This document shows, in pieces, positions 56,607 to 64,000 of a stretch of DNA of 64,000 nucleotides (positions are counted from its first letter, which is position 1; every line of letters begins with the position of its first letter). The stretch comes from Kitasatospora humi (lineage in GTDB: Bacteria > Actinomycetota > Actinomycetes > Streptomycetales > Streptomycetaceae): positions 1 to 64,000 of the forward strand of contig NZ_JAJJPA010000026.1 of the NCBI RefSeq assembly GCF_020907985.1, written 5' to 3'. The translations under genes were made by a program, and so were the position numbers. The notes beneath the pieces are model-generated. The model was not told the origin of the DNA. It worked only from the letters and a program-made list of their open reading frames with translations, and did not search any database.

Positions 56607-59203
56607 AGGTCGCAATCAGGCACATCCACGGCAACCTGCTGTGGTCCACGTCCGGCGCGGTGTGGGGCGTGTGGCGGATCGAGCCGATCGGCAGCCGCTA
56701 TGCCTCCGGGCTGGAGCGGCAAGAGGTGCTCTCCCGGGTCACGGCCCTGATCCGCTCGTTGAGCGGGACCGCACGGCTGTACTCGCTGTGCGCCCGGGTG
56801 GAGGCCTGGGAGGTCGCCGAGCGGATCTCGGCCGGTGTGGACCTGGAGGCGCACCCCGAGGCAGCGGAGATCGCCGGCATCTCGCGGAAGATGCTGGAGG
56901 GCAGCGAGATGCACCGGCGCACCCTGTGGCTGGCCATCCCGCTGCAGGCGCCGGGCCGGGCCGCGCAGTGGGCGCAGGCCCGCGGCTCGATGTGGGCCAG
57001 CTTCGAGGCGCAGGCCGGGCTGCCGGCCGCCCCGGTGCCCGAGAGCGAGGTGACCCTATATAGAGGAGTGGCCCGGCAGCTGGAGTCCGGGTTCGGCGGC
57101 GGGCTGCAGTTCCGCCCGGCCCGGCCGGCCGAGATTGTGTGGATGCACCAGCACGCAGTGCACCGCGGCCAGGCCGAGCCGCTGCTGGCGGATGCCGAGC
57201 TGAGCCGTCAGCGGGGCGGGAAGCTGGTCGGTGCGCAGCTGCGCAGCCCCAGCTACGCGAGTCTGGGGCAGGTCCGGGTGCTGGAGGGTGGAGACGCCGC
57301 CGCCCAGGCCGACCAGCGCCAGCAGGGTGAGAGCCTGTGGTCGGCGGTGCGCGGTTGGATGGCGAGCAGGTTCGATGGCACGGCGTTGTCGCGGTTGTGG
57401 CTGGAGGTCGAGACCGAGGACGCGATCGGCTACCAGGCGCACCTGGCCTTGGAGGAGATCCCGGAGGCGGTGGTCGAGTCCAGCGCGGACATCCTGGCGC
57501 AGCTGGAGCGCCTGGAGTACCCGGTGGACGCGGTGATCGACCTGACGATCGTGGAGTCGTCCAAGGCCCGCCGGCAGATCGCCAAGAAGAAGGCCGAATT
57601 GGTCGATCAGGCCGACCAGTGGGCGGCGCACCCGACCGGCACGCCGGACAGCCTGTTCGGGGCGGCTGAGACGCTCGGCGAGCAGGAGGCGCGGCTGGGG
57701 CGCAGCAGTGTGGAGCGCGAGGTGCAGTCCCGCACGGTGCTGACCGTGTGGGGGCCGACTGCGCAGGAGTGCGACGAGCGGGCCCGCAACTTCAAGGCGA
57801 AGTTGTCCGGCGCGGACTACGGCGTGATTCGCCCGCGTGGCGGCCAGGAGCGGCTGTTCGCCCTCGGGCTGCCCGGCGCCGCTCCGGCGTGGAGGGCCCG
57901 GGAGTGCACCCAGTACCAGCTCAGTGAGGACTTCGCGCTCGGCGGGCCGCTGACGAGCGGTGAGATCGGTGACGTCACCGGCAGCATGATCGCGCAGAGC
58001 CTGGACGTCGGCACGACCCGGCCGGTGTTGCTCGACCTGGCTGGCGCGCCGTTGCGGGACGCCGCTGCGTCCCTTGCGGTGATCGGCGATCTCGGCAGCG
58101 GCAAGAGCGTGCTGCTGAAGCGGCTGACGGCCGACGTCGTGGACCGCGGGCACCGGTCGATCGTCATCGACCGCACCCCCCAGCGCGAGTGGGCGGACTT
58201 CGCCCGCACCGCCGCCCCCGGGCGCAGCCAGGTGATCGACGCCGCGCGTGCCGAGGTGTCCATCGATCCGCTGCGGGTGCTCCCGGCGGCGCAGGGCGAG
58301 ACCGCCGCGCTGTCGTACCTGAACCTCCAGCTGTGCCTGGAGCCGATGTCGCTGCAGGGTGCGGCGGTCAGCCGCGCCGTCAAGGCTGCGGCCGCCGCCC
58401 CCCAGCCGCACATGGGCCTGGTGTTGCGCGAGCTGGAGGCCATCTCGCAGGAGAGCGGTCCGCGCGGGGATGCGGCCGCCGAGGTGCTGGACCTGCTGCA
58501 CACCGTCTCGGACCGGCCGCTGGCGGCGATGCTGTTCGACCCGAGCCTGCCGGCGCTGAACCTCGATCACCTGGCGGGTGACCTGGTGGTGTTCACCACC
58601 GCCGGGCTCACGCTTCCGCCGCGCGAGGCGCTGGCCCGGCCGGAGGTGCTGCGCGCCCAGCCGCTGGAGGCCCTGATCGGCCGGGCGGTCCTGTACGTGA
58701 TCGCCGCGATCAGCCGGCACGTCGCGTTCGCGGACCGCACCCGGTTCTGCTCGGTGGTCATGGACGAGTGCTACTGGCTCACCAGCAGCACCGAGGGTCA
58801 CGAGCTGGTGAAGGAACTGGTCCACGACGGCCGAAAGCACTGGGCCGGACTGTTCCTGGGCGGCCACGACGCGCTGGACCTCGGGGACGAGACGATCCAG
58901 GGCCTGATCACCTACCGGCTGCTGGCGCGCACCGGCGACGAGGCGATGGCCCGCCGCGGCCTGTCGTTCCTGAACCTCTCCTCCGAGGACGAGGTCCTGG
59001 TCCAGCTCGTCACCGGCCTCTCGCCGATCGGCAACAAGCAGCGGGTCGGCGAAATGCTGCTGCACGACGGGCGAGGGCGGATCGGCCTGATCCAGGTCAT
59101 CGTTCCGAGGATCCCGCGCTACGCGAAGATCTTCACCACCCCCGGCAAGGAGACCGGACCCATCGGCCTGGCCAAGGTGCTGGAGACGGCGGGTGCCCGA
59201 TGA
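56603..59203 (+). CDS. VirB4-like conjugation ATPase, 866 aa
   Basis: ATG 56603 overlaps the previous stop (ATGA). Walker A GDLGSGKS at about 495-502 and Walker B (VVMDECYWL, about 717-725) are clear, with a preceding TGSMIAQSLDVGTTRPVLLDL lead-in. The N-terminal 450 residues are the membrane-associating and partner-binding part. VirB4 ATPases power assembly and substrate transfer in type IV secretion. Length and order are normal for actinobacterial systems. Confidence 0.9.
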   Translation: MKVAIRHIHGNLLWSTSGAVWGVWRIEPIGSRYASGLERQEVLSRVTALIRSLSGTARLYSLCARVEAWEVAERISAGVDLEAHPEAAEIAGISRKMLEGSEMHRRTLWLAIPLQAPGRAAQWAQARGSMWASFEAQAGLPAAPVPESEVTLYRGVARQLESGFGGGLQFRPARPAEIVWMHQHAVHRGQAEPLLADAELSRQRGGKLVGAQLRSPSYASLGQVRVLEGGDAAAQADQRQQGESLWSAVRGWMASRFDGTALSRLWLEVETEDAIGYQAHLALEEIPEAVVESSADILAQLERLEYPVDAVIDLTIVESSKARRQIAKKKAELVDQADQWAAHPTGTPDSLFGAAETLGEQEARLGRSSVEREVQSRTVLTVWGPTAQECDERARNFKAKLSGADYGVIRPRGGQERLFALGLPGAAPAWRARECTQYQLSEDFALGGPLTSGEIGDVTGSMIAQSLDVGTTRPVLLDLAGAPLRDAAASLAVIGDLGSGKSVLLKRLTADVVDRGHRSIVIDRTPQREWADFARTAAPGRSQVIDAARAEVSIDPLRVLPAAQGETAALSYLNLQLCLEPMSLQGAAVSRAVKAAAAAPQPHMGLVLRELEAISQESGPRGDAAAEVLDLLHTVSDRPLAAMLFDPSLPALNLDHLAGDLVVFTTAGLTLPPREALARPEVLRAQPLEALIGRAVLYVIAAISRHVAFADRTRFCSVVMDECYWLTSSTEGHELVKELVHDGRKHWAGLFLGGHDALDLGDETIQGLITYRLLARTGDEAMARRGLSFLNLSSEDEVLVQLVTGLSPIGNKQRVGEMLLHDGRGRIGLIQVIVPRIPRYAKIFTTPGKETGPIGLAKVLETAGAR

Positions 59204-62112
59204 GCGCCGCAACCAACCGCTGGGCAGGCGCCGCCTGCCGGATCGACACCCTGTTCCGCACGGTGCGCGGCCGGGCCCGCTCAGCGGCTTGCTGGCTGGC
59301 CGCGTACTGGCCGGGCCGGCGCACCGTCCTGATGACCGCCGGCATGACCCTGCTGTTCCTGCTCGCGGGGGCCGAGCTGGCCTCGGCCGACGACGGCAGC
59401 GACAACGAGACCGGCGGCATCCTCGCCCCACTCAATGTGCAGTCCTCCGAGGGTGCGCCGCTGGACGCCTACGACCTCAAGTCTGAGAGCGGGGGCGCGA
59501 CCGATATCCAGTCGCACGTGTGCAACCTGCTGATCGGCGGCGGGTTCGCACTCGTTCGGCTGCTGGTGGGTCTGATCTGCTGGGTGACGCACTGGGTGTT
59601 CAACTTCCCGATCGTCTCCACGCTGATCAGCACCGCCCAGGCCCTGAACACCAGGTTCTTCACCCTCATGGGCAGCGATCTGTCGCTGTACGCGCTCTTC
59701 CTGGCTGGCGCGTTCGCCTTCGGCTTGATCCTGGTGATGCGCGGCAAGGTCGGCCGCGGCTTCGGAGAGATCGCGCTCACCTTGGTGATCTGCACCGCCG
59801 TCACCATGCCCGCGCTCAGCGCCAGGTCGATGCTGGGCCCGCAGGGCCCGCTCGCGCAGAGCCAGCAGGCCGCGCACGAGGTTGGCCAGATGACCGCCAA
59901 CGTCAATGGCGTCGATCCTGGCTGCACCTCACCCCAGGACAAGGACGACCCGTCCTGCCCGATGCGGGTCGTATTGACCCGGACGCTCGTGGTCCAGCCC
60001 TACCAGCTGCTGCAGTACGGGCAGATCCCAGCGAAGGGCAGCTGGCTCGCCGACGTCCACAATCGCTGGATCCACGGGCAGATCCAGGGCAGCAAGGGCA
60101 ACTGTGGCGACGTCCTGCCGCTACCCGGCTCGGACTCCTACTGCGGTAACTGCGTCCTATGCAGCCAGGGCGACTCCTCCTGGGACGAGCTGAAGAAGGA
60201 ACTGGGGTCACACGGCAAGGAGGGGAAAGACATCGAGAACTTCGCCGTCAACAGCGACTGGGACCGGGTCGGTGGGGTGGCCCTGGTACTGCTGGCCGTG
60301 CTGATCGTGGCGATCGTCGTTCTCGGGATGGCCTTGATCCACTTGGGCTGTCAGTTCGCAGATGTCATCGCCGCCACGATGACGCCCGTGGCCCTGATCT
60401 GGGCCATGCTGCCGGGTGGCAACAGGTCCGCCGTCTGGAAGTGGCTCGGGATCTTTATGACGGGTGCGGTCAGCGAGTTTGCGATCTCCGTGATGCTCCC
60501 GCTGTTCGCCTTGGGCGCCGACGGGATCCTCAACTCCAACCAGCAGACTGTCATGATCCAAAGGCTGTTCATTTTGGATGGGTTCGCGCTGGTGGTCCTG
60601 GTCTTCCACCGCCGGATCTTCGCCGCCGCCGGCCGGGTGGGCGACCGTTTCGCGGCACGTATGCGCTACGCGAGGGTCGGTGGCTCGGCGATGTCGGGGG
60701 AGGAGTCCCGGCTGGGCCTGGCGATGTCTCAGGCCATGGGCACCCTGTCTCCCGGCGGCGGCTTCGGCGGCGCGGGAGCCGGCGGGGGTCTGGGGCTGGG
60801 GTTCGGCGGCGGCCTGTTCGGCGGCGGCTCCCTTGCGCACGCCGCGATGCTGCGCAGGGCCCGCATCGCCGACGGCCTCGGAGCGCTGGCCGATCCGGGC
60901 CTCGGGTCGATGAGCGCGGGCACGATGGTGGCTGGCACCGCGGGAGAGCTGCGCCGGGGCCTGTCCGCGCTCGCGCTGCCCGGCCGCGCCGCTCACCACC
61001 TGCTCGTCGGTAGCCCGCTGTCGCCCGAGCAGCTCGCTAAGCGGATGAAGCCCGAGGGCGGCAAGGGTCCGATGGTCGTGGACGGCAAGACCGGCGAGGT
61101 CCTGCACGATCCGAAGGACGACCTGACCCCGTTCGGCCACACCGTGCACAACCGGCTGCTGGGTACCCGGGTCGGGCGCCTGGCGATCCGGGCGGGCCAG
61201 GCCGGAAAGCTCGGCTTCGACGCCACCGTAGGCCTGCCCGCCAGCTGGGAGCGCATGCATCGCGCCAAGGACCGGGTGTGGAACCGGATCGACAAGCAGG
61301 CCGCGCACTACGGCGGGGTCGCGAAGTCCTGGTGGGGCGACGAGAAGGCGGGCCTCAAGGACTGGGCCGGCGACGTCAAAACGGCTGGGAAGTTCGCCAA
61401 GGGCAGCTACAACACCGTCAAGTCCGGCTACAACAACGCCTACTATGCGGCCGCCACGCTGGGCCGCGTGCACGGCCAGGACCTCGCCGGTCCGCTGGTC
61501 GCCGCCCACCTGCTGCACGGCGTGGATGTGACCGACACCGAGGCCGCCGTCCCCGAGCGCCCCCGGTACAGCCACTTTGGCGAGCCGTGGGAGCACGCGC
61601 GCGAACGGGGCGACGAGTACCCCTTCTATGAGGTCGGTCCGGACACCGCCATCGAGGCGGTGCTGCACGCCGGCCGCGCAGCGGAACCGCGCCCGGACGA
61701 GAGCGACGACGCCGAACGCGTGGTGTTCCGCTCGAGCGAGGGCGACACCGGGCCAGCCGACCTGCGCGGGGCCCTGGGGCCAGGCGTCATCGTCTCCCCG
61801 TCCACGATCGTGACGGACGAGGGAATGGTGGTGGACCCGTCCACCGGCGAGATCCTCGCGGAGTCCGTCCCGGAGACGTCCGCCGCCATGGCACCTGAGG
61901 TGCTGCGCCGGGTAAGCCCGGCGGTGCTACGCGAGCCCAGCGGAACGTCCCTGGAAGCACTACGTATGCGCCGTGAACTCGGTTACGCCCGCTCGAGCGC
62001 CGAAGACGCGAGTTCTCTGGACGAGCATGCCCGCAAGTTCGTCGAGAACGGCGGTGTGTGGGTGGACCTGAGCGGGGCCGAGCCGCGCTTCATCGAGCGG
62101 GAGGACCTGTGA
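59200..62112 (+). CDS. TrbL/VirB6-like conjugation membrane protein, 970 aa
   Basis: ATG 59200 overlaps the previous stop (ATGA). An N-terminal signal-like helix (about 43-60) ends at ASADDG. A polytopic core follows with helices around 105-130, 155-180, 185-205, 365-385, 390-415, 425-445 and 455-475. An extracytoplasmic loop (about 210-360) carries several cysteines. The 480-residue cytoplasmic tail begins Gly-rich (GGGFGGAGAGGGLGLGF) and is long for the family. It probably forms the inner-membrane channel. Confidence 0.85.
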   Translation: MSAATNRWAGAACRIDTLFRTVRGRARSAACWLAAYWPGRRTVLMTAGMTLLFLLAGAELASADDGSDNETGGILAPLNVQSSEGAPLDAYDLKSESGGATDIQSHVCNLLIGGGFALVRLLVGLICWVTHWVFNFPIVSTLISTAQALNTRFFTLMGSDLSLYALFLAGAFAFGLILVMRGKVGRGFGEIALTLVICTAVTMPALSARSMLGPQGPLAQSQQAAHEVGQMTANVNGVDPGCTSPQDKDDPSCPMRVVLTRTLVVQPYQLLQYGQIPAKGSWLADVHNRWIHGQIQGSKGNCGDVLPLPGSDSYCGNCVLCSQGDSSWDELKKELGSHGKEGKDIENFAVNSDWDRVGGVALVLLAVLIVAIVVLGMALIHLGCQFADVIAATMTPVALIWAMLPGGNRSAVWKWLGIFMTGAVSEFAISVMLPLFALGADGILNSNQQTVMIQRLFILDGFALVVLVFHRRIFAAAGRVGDRFAARMRYARVGGSAMSGEESRLGLAMSQAMGTLSPGGGFGGAGAGGGLGLGFGGGLFGGGSLAHAAMLRRARIADGLGALADPGLGSMSAGTMVAGTAGELRRGLSALALPGRAAHHLLVGSPLSPEQLAKRMKPEGGKGPMVVDGKTGEVLHDPKDDLTPFGHTVHNRLLGTRVGRLAIRAGQAGKLGFDATVGLPASWERMHRAKDRVWNRIDKQAAHYGGVAKSWWGDEKAGLKDWAGDVKTAGKFAKGSYNTVKSGYNNAYYAAATLGRVHGQDLAGPLVAAHLLHGVDVTDTEAAVPERPRYSHFGEPWEHARERGDEYPFYEVGPDTAIEAVLHAGRAAEPRPDESDDAERVVFRSSEGDTGPADLRGALGPGVIVSPSTIVTDEGMVVDPSTGEILAESVPETSAAMAPEVLRRVSPAVLREPSGTSLEALRMRRELGYARSSAEDASSLDEHARKFVENGGVWVDLSGAEPRFIEREDL

Positions 62113-63257
62113 ATCCGCTCAAGGCTCTGCGGAAGCTCGGATGCCTGGGCGTGCTGTTCGCCATCCTGGTGCCCGCTCTCGTGATCGTGAGCGAGGTGGA
62201 GCCGGCCGACCCGAGCGCCACTTCACCGGTGGCCTCGGTTGGCGGCATCGCGCCCCGCATGATGACCGCCTACGTCCGGGCCGCCGGGTTGATGTCCACC
62301 ATGGTGCCCGGCTGCAAGGGCATGACCTGGGAGCTGGTCGCCGGGATAGCGAAGGTGGAGTCGGACAACGCCGCCGGCCACGCCATTGCCGACGACGGCC
62401 TCATCACCCCCTCGATCCTCGGGCCGCGGCTGGACGGCAGCGGCGCGGGCGGCAATACCACCCCGATCTTCGACACGGACGGCGGCAAGTGGGACGGCGA
62501 TACCCAGTACGACCGGGCGGTGGGCCCCACCCAGTTCCTGCCGAGCACCTTCGCCGGCTATGCCGCCCGGGTCCGCCCCGACAACCCGGGCAGCGCCAAC
62601 CCGAACAACGCAGACGATGAGAGCCTCGCCACCGCGCTCTACCTGTGCGGTAATGGCCGCGACCTGACCGATCAGAACCAGCTGCGTAGCGCCGTTTACT
62701 CCTACAACGCGTCCCAGGCCTACGTGGATGAGGTCCTCAATTGGGCGACCCAATACACCCAGCTCGGCGCCGGGGCGGGCACCGCGACGGGAGGGCCGAG
62801 CCTGCCAGTGACGGGCCCAGTCTCGGACCGGGTGAAGACGGTCATCAGCGCTGCCGCCTCCCAGGAGGGCGTCGCCTACTCCTGGGGCGGTGGCAGCGAG
62901 ACCGGCCCCTCCTACGGCATCTGCTGCTCAAGGGGCGGCCAGGACGGTTCCAAGGTCCTCGGGTTCGACTGCAGCGGCCTGATGCTCTACGCGTTCGCAC
63001 AGGTCGGTGTCCATCTGCCGCGTGTCGCCTCCGAGCAGGCAAGCGTCGGGCAGCGGATCCCCGCATCCGCCGGCGTAGCCGCCCTCCAGCCGGGTGACCT
63101 GGTCTTCTTCGGAAATCCGGATGAAGGCGGCATATACCACGTCGGCCTCTACGTCGGGGGAGGCCAAATGATCAACGCGCCCAAGCCGGGTGATCACGTG
63201 CGGCAAAACGCCGTATGGGACTACGACTTCGCGGGCGGCGTCCGGGTCATCCAATGA
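62109..63257 (+). CDS. Transglycosylase-NlpC/P60 peptidoglycan hydrolase, 382 aa
   Basis: GTG 62109 overlaps the previous stop (GTGA). A membrane anchor at about 9-28 is followed by a lytic transglycosylase domain (catalytic Glu in AKVESDN near 83; GPTQFLPSTFAGYA near 140). An NlpC/P60 domain has the catalytic Cys in FDCSGLM (about 287) and His in YHVGLYVGG (about 343). It opens the cell wall for the conjugation apparatus, equivalent to TcpG/Orf14 proteins of Gram-positive systems. Confidence 0.9.
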   Translation: MNPLKALRKLGCLGVLFAILVPALVIVSEVEPADPSATSPVASVGGIAPRMMTAYVRAAGLMSTMVPGCKGMTWELVAGIAKVESDNAAGHAIADDGLITPSILGPRLDGSGAGGNTTPIFDTDGGKWDGDTQYDRAVGPTQFLPSTFAGYAARVRPDNPGSANPNNADDESLATALYLCGNGRDLTDQNQLRSAVYSYNASQAYVDEVLNWATQYTQLGAGAGTATGGPSLPVTGPVSDRVKTVISAAASQEGVAYSWGGGSETGPSYGICCSRGGQDGSKVLGFDCSGLMLYAFAQVGVHLPRVASEQASVGQRIPASAGVAALQPGDLVFFGNPDEGGIYHVGLYVGGGQMINAPKPGDHVRQNAVWDYDFAGGVRVIQ

Positions 63258-63928
63258 AGGGACCGTCCACCATGTCGAAGAACACCTCACTCATCCCCGC
63301 CCTGGGCGCAGCCGCCCTGCTGATAACCGGCCTGGCCCTGCTGGTCCCCAAGTCCCATCCCCATCAGCAGGCTGGCGCACCATCAGCCGGTGCCCCAACG
63401 GGCACCCAGGCCCCAACTCCGGCCACCAAGTCTGCCGGGTCGCCGCCGGCCGCACTGCCACCCGGCTCGGCCCCGCCGGGCTCCACTTCCGAATCCGCGA
63501 GCGCGACCCCGGCGAGCGCCCCTTCGACGGCCGGGCCCATGCCCTCGGGGATCGCTGCGGTCGGTGACGGGCCAGGAGGCGACGCCGACATCCAGGCCGC
63601 CTTCACCCGGTCCCACCCCAGCGACCTTGCACCCGCCGACGCCGCACAACTCGCGCAGCTGGGCAGCGAGGTGTGGCTGGCCGAGACCACCGGCACCGGC
63701 CGCACCCGCTGGCCCGCCTACTTCCCCACCGGGCAGGGTGCCTCCAGCTCCTTCTACTACTCCGGCGTCCGCATCCAAGCCGTCGCGACCCACACCGAGG
63801 GCGGGTCGGGGAAGGTCCGCGTCGATCTGCTGTGGGTCGGTACCACCCCGGCCGGCGACTACGGCGACCACCGTCCCGCGACCGTCCACCTCGCCCGTAC
63901 CGACAACACCTGGGAGCCGGTCCGATGA
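63254..63928 (+). CDS. Membrane-anchored hypothetical conjugation protein, 224 aa
   Basis: ATG 63254 overlaps the previous stop (ATGA); ATG 63272 is an alternative. An N-terminal hydrophobic helix (IPALGAAALLITGLALLVP) is followed by an Ala/Pro/Ser/Thr linker to about residue 110. An extracytoplasmic domain (115-224) follows, with WPAYFPTGQGASSSFYYSG and a beta-rich end. Operon position suggests a secretion-apparatus accessory; unrecognised. Confidence 0.75.
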   Translation: MKGPSTMSKNTSLIPALGAAALLITGLALLVPKSHPHQQAGAPSAGAPTGTQAPTPATKSAGSPPAALPPGSAPPGSTSESASATPASAPSTAGPMPSGIAAVGDGPGGDADIQAAFTRSHPSDLAPADAAQLAQLGSEVWLAETTGTGRTRWPAYFPTGQGASSSFYYSGVRIQAVATHTEGGSGKVRVDLLWVGTTPAGDYGDHRPATVHLARTDNTWEPVR

Positions 63929-64000
63929 CTTCCCCCCCTCAGCAACACGACAAGACCCTGACCAGCGCCGTACACATCGCCCAGGCCGCGGGAGCGTGGC
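63925..64000 (+). CDS. Start of a further operon gene (partial)
   Basis: ATG 63925 overlaps the previous stop (ATGA), and 25 codons are visible (MTSPPQQHDKTLTSAVHIAQ) before the window ends. It continues the uniformly coupled transfer operon; the product cannot be identified. Confidence 0.65.
   Translation, partial: MTSPPQQHDKTLTSAVHIAQAAGAW

Noticed and set aside
57056-59431. 791-aa open frame on the minus strand
   Set aside because: Opposite the VirB4-like ATPase with intact Walker motifs; a shadow.

Overview
The window is about 70% GC, with strong GC3 bias and many GTG/TTG starts. It carries DUF397/DUF5753 regulators and an actinobacterial conjugation gene set, so it looks like part of a Streptomyces or Kitasatospora conjugative element (plasmid or ICE). 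No rRNA, tRNA, integrase or CRISPR array was seen. All functional names below come from reading motifs, not from a database search.

Layout. (a) 1-755: no convincing gene; lower-GC DNA, a proline-codon-rich stretch and seven tandem 12-bp repeats (641-724). (b) 756-41610: about 40 kb of co-oriented (+) mostly small genes, nearly all hypothetical. They are organised in 1-3-gene units, and most units sit behind a copy of one cassette: a sigma-70/HrdB-like promoter, a short leader hairpin, then TCAACCCG. I count 26 copies plus one divergent copy, one promoterless leader and one remnant. Recognisable products are an ArdC-type antirestriction protein, an orphan N6-adenine DNA methyltransferase, a ParB-domain protein, a DUF2958 protein, a protein ending in an SSB-like OB fold, two PP-loop (PAPS-reductase-like) ATPases and a GP88-like protein. 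A 222-bp MITE-like element, decayed gene duplicates and several frameshifted genes lie among them. (c) 41.6-44.0 kb: broken HTH genes and a replication-relaxation family protein behind a cluster of CATCAAGGT-type sites. (d) 44.0-51.1 kb: a leftward regulatory operon (HATPase anti-sigma-like, HTH, PIMT-like methyltransferase), divergent from an XRE-DUF5753/DUF397 pair across a large inverted-repeat operator; then an XRE-TPR/flavoprotein pair. (e) 51.2-54.5 kb: a tandem-winged-helix, Rep-like protein with a coupled membrane protein, then about 0.9 kb of non-coding repeats (TGCGCA palindromes and about 11 CATCAAGGT iterons), a candidate origin of replication or transfer. (f) 54.5-64 kb: a tightly overlapped type IV secretion operon: TcpC-like, small membrane protein, PrgI-like, VirB4-like ATPase, TrbL/VirB6-like, transglycosylase-NlpC/P60, a secreted-type lipid/anchor protein and the start of a further gene.

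How it may work together. If oriT lies in the 42-54.5 kb repeat zone, the secretion genes are on the lagging side and the 40-kb cassette array is the leading region, entering a recipient first. Its known members (ArdC, orphan methylase, SSB-like, ParB-like, DUF2958) are the kinds of gene seen in leading regions of well-studied plasmids. The repeated hairpin cassette would then be a common early-expression or shared post-transcriptional control element. This is inference; the repetition, the base-paired variants and the gene order are directly visible.
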